Part shown: positions 58,401 to 61,249 of the stretch, in pieces
Numbering within the stretch: the stretch's first letter is position 1
Layout: every line of letters begins with the position of its first letter
Origin: Platanthera guangdongensis
Lineage: Eukaryota; Streptophyta; Magnoliopsida; Asparagales; Orchidaceae
Direction of reading: 5' to 3'
NCBI GenBank assembly: GCA_039583875.1
Contig: CM077152.1
Coordinates: 21,799,538-21,863,537, forward strand
DNA: 64,000 nt
Notes under the pieces: model-generated
The model's input: the letters and a program-made list of their open reading frames with translations, nothing else
Told to the model about the DNA's origin: nothing
Database searches by the model: none
Position numbers and translations under genes: made by a program

Positions 58401-59125
58401 TAAATGAGGTGGTTTGTGGATGTAGTTTGTTGTCGAGAAGTAAAGTGTTATGGGCATAGGCTAGTCGCGCTAGATATATTACGGGAATAAATTATGTATT
58501 TTATTAATATCTTGTCACATCCTTATAAATGTAACATCGTGTCTTTAATCATCTATGTATGGAGTTTAGCGTAGGTTACTTGATTTCATGCAAATGTATT
58601 TTGATACTTGAGTCCAAAAGTTGTAATCTTATTTAAAGTCCCCTTGGGCTACTGTAATGGCATCCAAGAAGTAATCTATCAACTAGTTCTTGTTATGAGA
58701 TATTGGTAGTTCTCTCCTGAGCACATCCTGCCTAGGCAGACGCCACCACAACATCCTCCACCTCAGTCATCCCACCTCCGCCTAACCTCTGGCGACCATA
58801 CTGAGGTTCTACGGCTAGCCCGCAACATACGGTTAATGAGATGGTTAGTAAATGGTGATTGGCAAACACGATTAATGCATTTAATACTTCATCACCATAT
58901 TTTAGTTGCATGTGGAGAAAAACGATTGTATTCTCTAAATGATGACAGATAGTTTAGTAGTAGCCCATAAGCAGGAAAGTACCAACTCCAAAGAACAACA
59001 CAACATTCATACAATCTTAAAGGAGCAGACAAATGCAATACAAGTAATGGCACGAGAAATCTATCGGAGAGTAACCTGTTTTGTTCTGGGTCGAAAACCA
59101 AAGACAATGATTCTTAGATCCTTAC
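6764..59125 (-). CDS. MTM: Plant myotubularin phosphoinositide 3-phosphatase (14 exons, 5' end missing)
   Basis: Fourteen exons, all with GT-AG borders and matching phases, join into 707 residues without a stop. The order is 59125-59076, 34009-33720, 33527-33454, 31719-31656, 31577-31512, 31261-31162, 31064-30951, 26637-26468, 19036-18952, 18590-18396, 17233-17174, 17070-17006, 7626-7353 and 7282-6764. Myotubularins remove the 3-phosphate from PI3P and PI(3,5)P2 on endomembranes. The CX5R active site CSDGWDR falls at joined residues 308-314, split by an intron, followed by [10 protein letters not shown]. Exon 59125-59076 is the end of the PH-GRAM region; residues about 17-440 are the phosphatase domain and about 536-600 a predicted coiled coil. 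The C terminus (AFDRLSI..YFGSN) matches the plant MTM type as I remember it. About 130 N-terminal residues expected for the family are not found. Introns reach 25.1, 9.4, 7.4 and 4.3 kb and are full of retrotransposons, yet the reading frame is intact. Confidence 0.93.
7353..7626 (-). CDS. MTM: Myotubularin exon
   Basis: 274 bp: one base plus 91 codons, entered after TATAG and left at AAG/GTAACA. It encodes [13 protein letters not shown], then [10 protein letters not shown] and [19 protein letters not shown], a block typical of plant myotubularins after the catalytic domain. A 70-bp intron separates it from the last exon. Confidence 0.92.
7627..7816. other. Intron flank left of copia element
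   Basis: AT-rich start of the 9379-bp intron (7627-17005) that is mostly filled by the copia element at 7822-16322. No coding signal. Confidence 0.5.
7822..8414 (+). repeat. Copia 5' LTR
   Basis: 593 bp, starting TGTTAAAAATT and ending ...ATTTTATA (expected CA mutated to TA). It contains a TATA box (CTATAAATA near 7930) and is homologous along its whole length to 15679-16322, including the AACTCTG(C/T)GACTAGC and GGAGCTCTGGCGG blocks. Confidence 0.88.
8415..8426 (+). promoter_or_regulatory. Primer binding site (initiator Met tRNA type)
   Basis: TGGTATCAGAGC directly after the 5' LTR is the standard plant copia primer site complementary to the 3' end of initiator methionine tRNA. Confidence 0.88.
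8489..9240 (+). pseudogene. Copia gag remnant
   Basis: The gag frame is broken by stops (for example after NNYKM and after ARLQFL near 8811) and a shift before the zinc knuckle. Recognisable parts are [37 protein letters not shown] and [10 protein letters not shown]. The zinc knuckle at about 9190-9231 reads [14 protein letters not shown], that is CX2CX4(R)X4C with the usual His replaced. Confidence 0.82.
9370..9680 (+). pseudogene. Copia protease remnant
   Basis: Begins at [11 protein letters not shown], where the catalytic D-S/T-G triad reads DSE, so the protease is dead. [21 protein letters not shown] sequence follows in a shifted frame, as normally found at the end of this domain. Confidence 0.78.
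9740..11200 (+). pseudogene. Copia integrase remnant, split
   Basis: Integrase core motifs [11 protein letters not shown] (about 10144) and [10 protein letters not shown] (about 10238) are followed by a 643-bp insertion at 10267-10909. The frame resumes at [18 protein letters not shown] and continues to RKRVF near 11190. Several stops and shifts occur outside the insertion. Confidence 0.82.
10267..10909. mobile_element. Putative non-autonomous Mutator-like element in integrase
   Basis: 643 bp flanked by a perfect 9-bp direct repeat GGCGGAGAG (10258-10266 and 10910-10918). Termini are CTATAAAGCACCCACAC and, inverted, TATGTTGCACCGACAC, matching at 12 of 16 positions from TAT. A 9-bp duplication is typical of Mutator-like elements. 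The ends are rich in CGACAC/GTGTCG motifs; the centre is AT-rich and non-coding. Confidence 0.75.
11450..12075 (+). pseudogene. Copia reverse transcriptase N-terminal half
   Basis: Recognisable from [20 protein letters not shown] through [20 protein letters not shown] and LVARGFSQ, with in-frame stops at about 11798 and 11935, to [18 protein letters not shown]. The YVDD catalytic box and the connection to RNase H are missing; foreign sequence starts near 12078. Confidence 0.85.
12078..12319. other. Left part of composite insertion
   Basis: Begins abruptly after the RT frame with GAAGCACAGATACTTC, an end that looks like a MULE terminal repeat, although I find no matching inverted end to the right. 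It ends in imperfect repeats of TTACTGGTACATTT (about 12265-12320) into which the small LTR element at 12325 inserted. Confidence 0.35.
12325..13721 (-). mobile_element. Small non-autonomous copia-like LTR element
   Basis: 1397 bp, transcribed on the minus strand. The 5' LTR is 13591-13721 (131 bp), followed by TGGTATCAGAG (13590-13580) as primer site; the 3' LTR is 12325-12422 (98 bp, lacking about 32 bp), preceded by purine-rich AGCTTGAGGGGGAG. A perfect GTTAC duplication flanks it (12320-12324 and 13722-13726). The interior is GC-rich and has no gag or pol; the long frames at 12960-13430 lie on both strands and are compositional. Size and design resemble TRIM/SMART-type elements with a longer interior. 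Confidence 0.85.
13727..14866. other. Right part of composite insertion, origin unknown
   Basis: AT-rich 13727-14090 includes repeats of AATGAAGTTGATCTCCAACA. 14095-14870 is GC-rich with mirrored GGCACGGGG/CCCCGTGCC blocks and ends near GGCAAAG/GTAAGT, which looks like a splice donor. Short frames on both strands match nothing I know. It interrupts the copia pol between RT and RNase H. Confidence 0.35.
14867..15660 (+). pseudogene. Copia RNase H and pol C terminus
   Basis: Starts within the RT-RNase H connection ([16 protein letters not shown]), then [15 protein letters not shown] and the RNase H core in three frames ([48 protein letters not shown]). It ends with [19 protein letters not shown]. 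At least three frameshifts are present. Confidence 0.85.
15668..15678 (+). promoter_or_regulatory. Polypurine tract
   Basis: Purine-rich AAGGGGAG immediately before the 3' LTR, the plus-strand priming site of LTR elements. Confidence 0.65.
15679..16322 (+). repeat. Copia 3' LTR
   Basis: 644 bp, ending in ...ATTTTACA with the canonical CA retained. It differs from the 5' LTR by many substitutions and a net 50-bp length difference around 15940-15995, which indicates an old insertion. Confidence 0.88.
16328..17005. other. Intron right of copia element
   Basis: AT-rich remainder of the 9.4-kb myotubularin intron up to the donor at 17005. I see no coding signal and no repeat boundaries. Confidence 0.5.
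17006..17070 (-). CDS. MTM: Myotubularin exon
   Basis: 65 bp: 21 codons plus two bases encoding [20 protein letters not shown], a signature of the myotubularin catalytic fold after the active site. Acceptor CCTAG at 17073-17071, donor ACAG/GTACCT. A second AG ten bases downstream would break the protein. Confidence 0.92.
17174..17233 (-). CDS. MTM: Myotubularin exon
   Basis: 60 bp, exactly 20 codons (phase 0 at both ends) encoding [20 protein letters not shown]. Acceptor CTGCAG, donor TCG/GTAGGC. Confidence 0.93.
17420..17861 (+). mobile_element. LINE (L1-like) 3' fragment
   Basis: The C-terminal end of a plant LINE reverse transcriptase is open from YGSECWAVN through [32 protein letters not shown] and [16 protein letters not shown]. 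The tail carries the characteristic GGATAAAGGCTTGAGTG followed by (GTT)n. It is 5'-truncated and lies in the intron 17234-18395. Confidence 0.85.
17862..18395. other. Intron, nothing recognised
   Basis: Remainder of the 1162-bp intron between exons 18396-18590 and 17174-17233. Incidental frames only. Confidence 0.5.
18396..18590 (-). CDS. MTM: Myotubularin exon
   Basis: 195 bp, 65 codons in phase 0. It encodes [19 protein letters not shown], typical of the region after the active site, then a Ser-rich loop and SSPIFVQ. Acceptor TGCAG, donor ACAG/GTATCA. Confidence 0.94.
18952..19036 (-). CDS. MTM: Myotubularin active-site exon (second half)
   Basis: 85 bp: one base plus 28 codons. It completes the active-site Ser and encodes [19 protein letters not shown] and YYRTLKGFQ. 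The catalytic Cys is the last full codon of the exon at 26468-26637, 7.4 kb away. Confidence 0.95.
19209..19658 (+). repeat. Gypsy 5' LTR
   Basis: 450 bp, beginning GGTTACGG (TG mutated) and ending CATGAACA. It contains a (CT)n tract at 19441-19470 that is shorter in the 3' LTR. Confidence 0.9.
19661..19673 (+). promoter_or_regulatory. Primer binding site
   Basis: TTGGTATCAGAGG two bases after the 5' LTR, initiator Met tRNA type. Confidence 0.85.
19821..20870 (+). pseudogene. Gypsy gag
   Basis: A 322-codon open frame (19821-20789) contains the retrotransposon gag domain: [52 protein letters not shown] stop at 20787-20789 precedes a damaged zinc knuckle (GLCFNCDET, then a stop, then GHRCKR) near 20815-20870. 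The true start may be the ATG at 19953. Confidence 0.88.
20943..21350 (+). pseudogene. Gypsy protease
   Basis: The aspartic protease motif [12 protein letters not shown] lies near 21020-21058, in frame to [10 protein letters not shown] and the linker towards RT. The catalytic DTGS is intact; the frame closes at 21350. Confidence 0.85.
21512..22333 (+). pseudogene. Gypsy reverse transcriptase
   Basis: A 273-codon frame with [55 protein letters not shown], the catalytic FFDDIFVYS box and the thumb [16 protein letters not shown]. It reaches the start of RNase H and stops at 22333. The upstream part of RT is in another frame. Confidence 0.92.
22334..22900 (+). pseudogene. Gypsy RNase H, degenerate
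   Basis: RNase H is scattered over several frames; [21 protein letters not shown] (22668-22730) marks its end. Stops at 22331 and near 22501, and a duplicated GCAACAGGACGGGCAC block at about 22410-22450. Confidence 0.75.
22900..24048 (+). pseudogene. Gypsy integrase and C terminus
   Basis: [17 protein letters not shown] (zinc-finger region), [41 protein letters not shown] and [19 protein letters not shown] show the DDE core. The C-terminal module [19 protein letters not shown], then [10 protein letters not shown], is a GPY/F-type end. I see no chromodomain before the 3' LTR. Frames change at least three times. Confidence 0.88.
24049..24491 (+). repeat. Gypsy 3' LTR
   Basis: 443 bp, TGTTACGGATC...GGCATGTAACA, with TG/CA ends intact. 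Purine-rich CAGGTGGAGA precedes it. Confidence 0.92.
24497..24937. other. Intron between two elements
   Basis: AT-rich myotubularin intron sequence. It includes repeated TGCACTATGCACTATCATGTGC-like words near 24507-24535 and 24588-24612. No coding signal. Confidence 0.45.
24943..26357 (+). repeat. Solo LTR A (1415 bp)
   Basis: Starts TGATGGGGATC and ends GCCTGCGTCA (TG/CA), flanked by a perfect TTACT duplication (24938-24942 and 26358-26362). TATA-like TTATAAATA near 25194 gives plus orientation. Homologous to 31803-33386 along its length: GATCGGATCGGCGATCC, GTGCTCAACTGCCCC and GTGTCGGCAC blocks. No internal gag or pol is present, so it is a solo LTR from recombination. It lies in the 7.4-kb intron. 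Confidence 0.82.
26468..26637 (-). CDS. MTM: Myotubularin active-site exon (first half)
   Basis: 170 bp: 56 codons plus two bases. It encodes [38 protein letters not shown] and [10 protein letters not shown], ending with the catalytic Cys and two bases of the following Ser. Acceptor TTCCAG, donor GCAG/GTTTTC. Confidence 0.95.
26638..27025. other. Intron, nothing recognised
   Basis: Start of the 4.3-kb intron 26638-30950. AT-rich, no features seen. Confidence 0.5.
27026..27315 (-). mobile_element. LINE reverse transcriptase fragment
   Basis: Minus-strand translation shows the plant LINE block [18 protein letters not shown] and [17 protein letters not shown], then [12 protein letters not shown]. 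It is the part of RT just upstream of the segment kept at 17420-17861 and is truncated at both ends, with in-frame stops. Confidence 0.75.
27710..28230 (+). repeat. 15-bp tandem repeat (CGTATCGAGTCGAGT)
   Basis: About 22 near-perfect copies of CGTATCGAGTCGAGT run from about 27876 to 28215, grading on both sides into diverged TTGTATGAGTCAAG-type units (from about 27710). The sister LTR at 30440-30525 has only a few diverged units, so the array expanded after insertion. The 15-bp unit (5 codons) keeps frames open on both strands; these are not genes. Confidence 0.9.
28301..28652. mobile_element. Foldback element with tRNA-like core
   Basis: 352 bp that folds on itself. The left end GTTGAAAGTGG pairs with the right end CCCACTTTCAAC; ACCATATAAAGGT pairs with ACCTTTATATGGT; GTGCACCCCAACCCGC pairs with GCGGGTTGGGGTGCAC. 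The unpaired centre (about 28441-28514) includes GGTTCGATTCC (28498-28508), a perfect RNA polymerase III B box, within a T-arm-like stem CCTGG...CCAGG. It is absent from the sister LTR (30397-30806), so it is an insertion. Target duplication is unclear (ATGCGT/ATGCTC). Confidence 0.75.
28890..30396 (+). other. Interior of non-autonomous LTR element
   Basis: Contains Ser/Pro/Thr-rich incidental frames on both strands (for example 29699-30178) but no gag, zinc knuckle, protease or pol motif. A block around 29480-29535 is AT-rich with repeated TTAATTAA. It may be a captured or internally replaced segment. Confidence 0.5.
30397..30806 (+). repeat. 3' LTR of non-autonomous element
   Basis: Starts TGTTAGGGGTCC and is homologous to the 5' LTR minus the satellite expansion and hairpin. 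A LINE-tail-like scrap (AAAGGCTTGAGTGTTGTTG, about 30596-30614) interrupts it. The right end, near CTCCCCTTTG, is uncertain. Confidence 0.65.
30951..31064 (-). CDS. MTM: Myotubularin exon
   Basis: 114 bp, 38 codons in phase 0, encoding [20 protein letters not shown] and [18 protein letters not shown]. The FxGIDNIHxMR motif is a hallmark of myotubularins. Acceptor GTTAG, donor CCTG/GTTAGT. Confidence 0.95.
31162..31261 (-). CDS. MTM: Myotubularin exon
   Basis: 100 bp: one base plus 33 codons ([20 protein letters not shown] then [13 protein letters not shown]). The ADARP(R)KNA(L)AN segment is typical of the family. Acceptor ATTAG, donor GAG/GTTTGT. Confidence 0.95.
31512..31577 (-). CDS. MTM: Myotubularin exon
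   Basis: 66 bp: one base, 21 codons, two bases ([20 protein letters not shown] then R). Acceptor TTTAAG, donor CGAAG/GTAACC. Confidence 0.93.
31656..31719 (-). CDS. MTM: Myotubularin exon
   Basis: 64 bp: two bases, 20 codons, two bases ([20 protein letters not shown]). RSSQPxVG is conserved in the family. Acceptor TTGCAG, donor AGAAG/GTTGTT. Confidence 0.94.
31803..33386 (+). repeat. Solo LTR B (1584 bp)
   Basis: Starts TGATGGAGATC, ends GCCTGCGTCA; flanks AGTTT (31798-31802) and CGTTT (33387-33391) are a one-base-diverged target duplication. TATA box CTATAAATAG near 32033. Same family as 24943-26357. It is longer through a 29-bp unit repeated three times (32164-32250) and an internal duplication of roughly 190 bp (about 32298-32690). 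It fills the 1734-bp intron between exons 33454-33527 and 31656-31719. Confidence 0.8.
33454..33527 (-). CDS. MTM: Myotubularin exon
   Basis: 74 bp: one base, 24 codons, one base ([20 protein letters not shown] then WCHS). The FRxRxRxPVISW pattern is diagnostic of myotubularins. Acceptor TTTTAG, donor TCTG/GTTTGT. A potential earlier donor (CCT/GTAATT) would lose the conserved WCH. Confidence 0.94.
33720..34009 (-). CDS. MTM: Myotubularin exon
   Basis: 290 bp: 96 codons plus two bases. It encodes [20 protein letters not shown], then [29 protein letters not shown] and [12 protein letters not shown], the start of the phosphatase domain. Acceptor CTTGCAG, donor ATCAG/GTATAT. Confidence 0.95.
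34010..34311. other. Start of the 25-kb intron
   Basis: AT-rich myotubularin intron before the nested retrotransposon block; no features seen. Confidence 0.5.
34343..34733 (+). repeat. 5' LTR of deleted gypsy element
   Basis: 391 bp, homologous to 36698-37114; shared ACGCGGAGGAAGACGACGATG-type block and GGTCGTACGCAATTATTT. It lacks the 26-bp insertion near the right end of its partner. Confidence 0.88.
35101..36060 (+). pseudogene. Gag of deleted gypsy element
   Basis: Starts [20 protein letters not shown] at 35101. The frame changes near 35390, 35490 and 35580 through small indels: [60 protein letters not shown]. It ends with the knuckle-like [19 protein letters not shown], close to the CX2CX4HX4C pattern. 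Confidence 0.85.
36162..36697 (+). pseudogene. Protease of deleted gypsy element
   Basis: [19 protein letters not shown] shows the protease DSG motif, followed by VCMGDGRH. The frame ends at 36422 and the rest is shifted. No RT motif precedes the 3' LTR at 36698, so RT, RNase H and integrase were deleted. Confidence 0.8.
36698..37114 (+). repeat. 3' LTR of deleted gypsy element
   Basis: 417 bp, TGTTACGATTG...GACTGTATCA. Confidence 0.88.
37261..37272 (+). promoter_or_regulatory. Copia primer binding site
   Basis: TGGTATCAGAAC directly after GACA, the LTR end; initiator Met tRNA type. Confidence 0.8.
38217..39976 (+). repeat. Tandem duplication in copia, copy 1
   Basis: 1760 bp running from the start of gag (GCGTGTTGCGCTTCC) through zinc knuckle and protease into the integrase core (GTCTCTATATTGAGTTTGG). 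It is repeated directly at 39977. It carries the gag block GEKNFVEWV and [18 protein letters not shown], protease [14 protein letters not shown] (39175), integrase [15 protein letters not shown] and the core motif [14 protein letters not shown]. Stops are scattered. Confidence 0.9.
39977..41764 (+). repeat. Tandem duplication in copia, copy 2
   Basis: Direct repeat of 38217-39976, with an extra in-frame 24-27 bp duplication (ETVKAMYH units near 40231-40278). The join copy1/copy2 fuses integrase directly to gag at about 39976. This copy continues correctly into the rest of integrase and RT. Its integrase frame is less damaged ([20 protein letters not shown]). Confidence 0.9.
41764..43500 (+). 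pseudogene. Copia integrase end, RT and RNase H
   Basis: Integrase end: [22 protein letters not shown] (about 42490-43085): [49 protein letters not shown] and the catalytic VYVDDILIS (about 43050). RNase H is truncated: [19 protein letters not shown] and [19 protein letters not shown]. Stops at 42943 and near 43090 and several shifts break it. Confidence 0.9.
43546..43928. other. Unassigned sequence left of Tat element
   Basis: Follows the copia purine tract and TGTT but does not resemble the copia 5' LTR. It contains mirrored CGGGATTCGGGAC and TTTCGGGAGTTTCGGG words. It could be an unrecognised part of the 3' LTR or another insertion. Confidence 0.35.
43929..44831 (+). repeat. Tat element 5' LTR
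   Basis: Starts TGTACAATCTC next to TTAGG; homology to the 3' LTR may extend left to TGTGCAG at 43895, so the start is uncertain. It lacks a block of roughly 90-95 bp present at about 56297-56388. It contains the hairpin array at 44013-44306. Confidence 0.75.
44013..44349 (+). repeat. 42-bp hairpin-forming repeat array (7 units)
   Basis: Seven 42-bp units plus a diverged eighth. Each unit contains GGCGTTGAGTG and its inverted complement CACTCAACGCC around a 9-base loop (AGGCTTTGC), followed by a spacer CTTTCGCCTTT or CTGCAGTTCTT. Because 42 is a multiple of three, frames stay open on both strands (ALSEALPLN repeats); these are not proteins. Confidence 0.92.
44834..44856 (+). promoter_or_regulatory. 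Primer binding site region
   Basis: TTCTGGTGCGCTGAGCGTGG right after the LTR. The second Tat-like element has TTTTGGTGCGGTGAGCGTGG in the same place, so this conserved block is the likely primer site; I cannot name the tRNA with certainty. Confidence 0.6.
44892..46200 (+). pseudogene. Tat element gag
   Basis: Starts [13 protein letters not shown] at 44892; a shift near 44975 leads into the long frame 45049-45717. The gag domain reads [40 protein letters not shown] and [14 protein letters not shown]. The frame breaks at a nine-C run (45691-45699). A zinc-binding [14 protein letters not shown] (about 46142-46183) follows in another frame. Confidence 0.88.
46440..46890 (+). pseudogene. Tat element protease
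   Basis: [20 protein letters not shown], then [17 protein letters not shown] with the DNGSS active site (E replaces the usual V before it), and [16 protein letters not shown] shift near 46700 ends the homology with the second element. Confidence 0.85.
47290..48660 (+). pseudogene. Tat element RT and RNase H
   Basis: [56 protein letters not shown] and the catalytic [10 protein letters not shown] (about 47848). RNase [52 protein letters not shown] and ADFL. The frame 47623-48771 is open for 382 codons; upstream parts are shifted. Confidence 0.93.
48661..49060 (+). pseudogene. Second (archaeal-type) RNase H domain
   Basis: [20 protein letters not shown] begins a second RNase H-like domain after the retroviral-type one. 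It continues with [30 protein letters not shown] and [10 protein letters not shown]. Stops occur at 48769 and 48841. This additional domain is a known character of Tat-lineage elements. Confidence 0.85.
49061..50402 (+). pseudogene. Tat element integrase and pol end
   Basis: Zinc finger part [20 protein letters not shown] then QKCQLYAPS; core [20 protein letters not shown]; later [20 protein letters not shown] and the C-terminal [20 protein letters not shown] ending FYP at the stop 50400-50402. Several shifts occur between 49380 and 50120. A C-run at 49178-49187 lies before the domain. Confidence 0.88.
50500..51420 (+). repeat. About 140-bp tandem repeats after pol
   Basis: Six to seven diverged units, 132-152 bp long, each with CCATTAGCTGGCAGGGCTGG, AAGGCGCACTCGGCCC, GAGTAGACCCGCTGTCAGG and GTCGTAGGCTCGCTTGGGG. 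Unit starts lie near 50609, 50741, 50893, 51030, 51175 and 51312. A further diverged piece reaches about 51580. Confidence 0.85.
51580..52081. other. Spacer of Tat element
   Basis: Non-coding stretch between the tandem repeats and the antisense gene, with no further structure seen. Confidence 0.4.
52082..54151 (-). pseudogene. Antisense ORF 1 of Tat element (Transposase_28-like)
   Basis: Minus-strand gene starting [10 protein letters not shown] at 54151. The first 150 residues ([20 protein letters not shown], then [13 protein letters not shown] and [16 protein letters not shown]) resemble the Pfam 'putative gypsy type transposon' family (Transposase_28) as I remember it. The frame continues past a stop at about 53689 to [19 protein letters not shown] (likely donor near 53534). 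Probable further exons include a long Glu/Ala-rich coiled coil (52461-53000) and 52082-52690. It runs opposite to pol. Such extra ORFs occur in Tat-lineage elements; their function is unknown. Confidence 0.7.
54250..54570. other. Upstream region of antisense ORF 1
   Basis: Reading minus, TATAAATAGGCAAGTC (about 54293-54278) is a TATA-like box 130-140 bp before the ATG at 54151. This suggests an internal antisense promoter. Confidence 0.5.
54571..56186 (-). pseudogene. Antisense ORF 2 of Tat element
   Basis: Minus-strand frames 56186-55866 ([20 protein letters not shown], then a Lys-rich [15 protein letters not shown]), 55498-54956 (Pro-rich, acidic [12 protein letters not shown]) and 54929-54660 ([20 protein letters not shown]). 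They look like exons of one basic/acidic low-complexity protein. I do not recognise a family. The 140-bp tandem duplication at 55761-56040 lies within it. Confidence 0.5.
55761..56040. repeat. 140-bp direct duplication
   Basis: 55761-55900 and 55901-56040 are near-identical (GGGTCGGGGTGGGCGAGGCC starts each), a recent tandem duplication inside antisense ORF 2. The length is not a multiple of three, so it shifts the antisense frame. Confidence 0.92.
56241..57520 (+). repeat. Tat element 3' LTR
   Basis: About 1280 bp, from TGTTCAGCG to GGCTTCAACA. Longer than the 5' LTR through six extra 42-bp units and a left segment missing from the 5' copy. The left border is uncertain: homology opposite the 5' LTR start at 43929 begins near 56278. 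Confidence 0.8.
56452..57040 (+). repeat. 42-bp hairpin-forming repeat array (13 units)
   Basis: Thirteen 42-bp units plus one diverged unit, of the same type as at 44013. Two spacer types (CTTTCGCCTTT and CGGCAGTTCTT) alternate irregularly, suggesting higher-order duplication. Confidence 0.92.
57716..58243 (-). repeat. Solo LTR G (528 bp)
   Basis: Plus-strand ends TGTTGAAGCCG and GGTTATACA, flanked by perfect GATAT duplications (57711-57715 and 58244-58248). On the minus strand it has TCTATAAATAG (about 58025-58015) and ends CCCGGCTTCAACA like the Tat LTRs, so it reads minus. It includes short repeats of CTCGCCTCTGCTCGCCCAAG (about 58100-58180). No internal domain. In the myotubularin intron, sense to the gene. 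Confidence 0.82.
58249..59075. other. Intron, nothing recognised
   Basis: Last part of the 25-kb intron before exon 59076-59125. A GC-richer patch at 58735-58830 has no recognisable origin. Confidence 0.5.
59076..59125 (-). CDS. MTM: Myotubularin exon (most 5' found)
   Basis: 50 bp: two bases plus 16 codons ([16 protein letters not shown]), the end of the PH-GRAM region. Acceptor ATACAG at 59127-59126, donor ACAG/GTTACT. It joins in frame to RRAVFDAL of exon 34009-33720, 25,066 bp away. The length is short, but the match to the family and correct phase make it convincing. Confidence 0.88.
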
Positions 59126-59127
59126 CT

Positions 59128-59605
59128 GTATTATCATAGACAGGTCAGCTGTCCCCATAAAATTCAATAAATTGATCATAGTTCATACTAAATAAATTTG
59201 CAATTTACAACAGAACCGTACACCACAAGCACAATGACCATGATATCAAAGATAAGAGCGATTATTAATTAAGTATAAAAGATAATTTATTTGCAACATT
59301 TTACTCAGATTTTTACCTTCTTTTGATCATGTTCAGAATTTTCAAAATAACATGCACTGATATAATTAGGATTGTGACACTGATAATAGACATGGAGTAA
59401 ATATTTTTCACTCGACCAAACACATTGAATTCAATAATTGATATACGAAGATGTTATATCTAATTCCCAAGCAACAAACAAAAGGAGAAGTAAAAATATA
59501 CCATACAAGTCCATATCCTCCACAACCAACTCAAAGTGTGACATATTTAAGAAGAAAATTCGCATATCATGTGGACCTCCTTTTTTGCTTTTGCTTTTTG
59601 AAATA
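59128..59605. other. Intron or upstream region, nothing recognised
   Basis: I searched the minus strand for the preceding PH-GRAM exon (expected to end in a ...LLQVIG-type sequence) and found none. AT-rich. Confidence 0.45.
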
Positions 59606-59611
59606 AAACGA

Positions 59612-59769
59612 AGGGGAGACTTGACGCACCGGTTGAGTTGTTGTCATGTGACCTTGAGGTGACAGGTTTGAGTCCTGGAGCAGCCTCTTGCAAAAATGCA
59701 CGGTAAGGTTTGCCTACATTTCAACCCTCTCTGTGCGGGGATGCTTTGTGCACCGGGCGGCCCTTTTTT
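59612..59769 (+). mobile_element. Au-like SINE
   Basis: tRNA-derived head with GACGCACCGGTTGAG, GTTGTCATGTGACCT and a B-box-like GGTTTGAGTCC (59666-59676), then CAGCCTCTTGCAAAAATGCA and the tail GTGCACCGGGCGGCCCTTTTTT. This matches the plant Au SINE layout I remember. Confidence 0.8.
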
Positions 59770-59984
59770 GAAATAAAACATTATTGTGGGCTCTAATGGA
59801 TCAACCTTTTAAACAAAAAAGGAACCCATAATACAACACCCATACATAACTAATTTTGATGTTCCTCATTGATGGCAGTTGCCAAAAGCATCTTTGCTTC
59901 TTTATATTTCTACTCAAATGATTTTAACTTTTAAGAATTATTTATTTGTTCTAGATGTTTGGAAATAGATATCAAACTTGGCTA

Positions 59985-60070
59985 TCTATGATACAACAAC
60001 AATTCAAGCCTTTATCCCACTATAGTGGGGTCGGCTATATGGATCCTTTGTCGCCATTGTGCCCTATCTT
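59985..60070 (-). mobile_element. LINE 3' tail fragment
   Basis: ACAACAACAATTCAAGCC and CCCACTATAGTGGGGTCGGC are the reverse complement of the LINE end seen at 17800-17861 (same family). Confidence 0.75.
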
Positions 60071-61245
60071 TTGGTCTTGTTATTTATTGATGAGGGCCAT
60101 TTCAGTGTTTGACTCTCAAGGAATGTTAGGGAGTGCCCGTCCCCCGGAACCAACCATCTAAGAACCAGCATTTGGCCCCGCACGGAATCGTTAGCAACAT
60201 TCGAGACCACACTTGGTATCAATGAGGAATGTAATGAGACCATTGTGGGAATATATCACTTAGAATTATAAATAATTGTGGGTATAATAATAGGTCTTTA
60301 TTGGGAAATTAATAGGTGTATTTGTTGGATAATTAATGTGTCTAATTTTAATTAATAAGTGTGGGTATATTAATGGGTGTCTTTATTAGGTAGTTAGTAT
60401 CTCTGTATTAGGAATGATATTATTTTTCTTAAGAAAACATGCACATATATTATATTTAAATGAGGGCCTAGCCAAGAATTCCCTCCCCGAGTTTGTATTT
60501 GGCATCGACTGTATGGGAGTTATCTCCCAATTCTATTTGTGTATTCATCTTCCTCATGTTGGGACCCTTCCCCGGACTCTCGCTGCGCTGGGATACTTTG
60601 TGCACCGGGCTGCCCTTTTATTCATCTTCCTTATGTCATTCTTCATGTACTTCTTCCTCTACCTCTAGCCTCCACCTATCAGAAGTTACCGCTTCATAAT
60701 AGTAAGCCTTTCTTTCGGTTGATGCCCTAAATTTGGATCTCGCATAAATGGTCCGGAGAAACCCGTGGAAGTTACCGCCATCATCCCATATTTTTTTGGG
60801 CTCGACATCGAGCCTTATCCCTGTCCCACCCCACAAGCATCTCTGTCACCTAGGCCTCTGACCACAGAAACCAGACATTTGCTTCTATCTTCACCAGATT
60901 CATGACAATAACACCTCCACCTACACTCCAACCACCATAATCTCCATGACCACACCTTCTTTATCAAATCTGCTTTCACCAACCACAACCCCACCATGCA
61001 TTGATAAACCTCCAGCAGCTCTGTCAATCAATCTGTTCCAGTCACGCACATCCACTCCAACTCACTTGCCTCTCCTCACAACCAACGCCGTGTCCCCTCA
61101 ATCGTCACAAACCCCACCCATCGCCTTCATAAATCAACGTCGGTCTGAGAATTCATTCCCCCAGTTTGTATTCAACATCTACAGGGAGGGATAATCCCTC
61201 ACGATTTAGTTAATAAAATCATCTTATTTGTGTCATTCTTCGTGT
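60071..61245. other. Repeat-derived mosaic, unresolved
   Basis: Contains a truncated Au SINE tail (60561-60620, CCTTCCCCGGACTC...GTGCACCGGGCTGCC). GAGTTTGTATT-type words recur at about 60471-60530 and 61141-61200 and may be parts of a small LTR element. TGTTAGGGAGTGCCC at 60125 could be an LTR start. No coding feature is supported. Confidence 0.4.
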
Positions 61246-61249
61246 GCTG

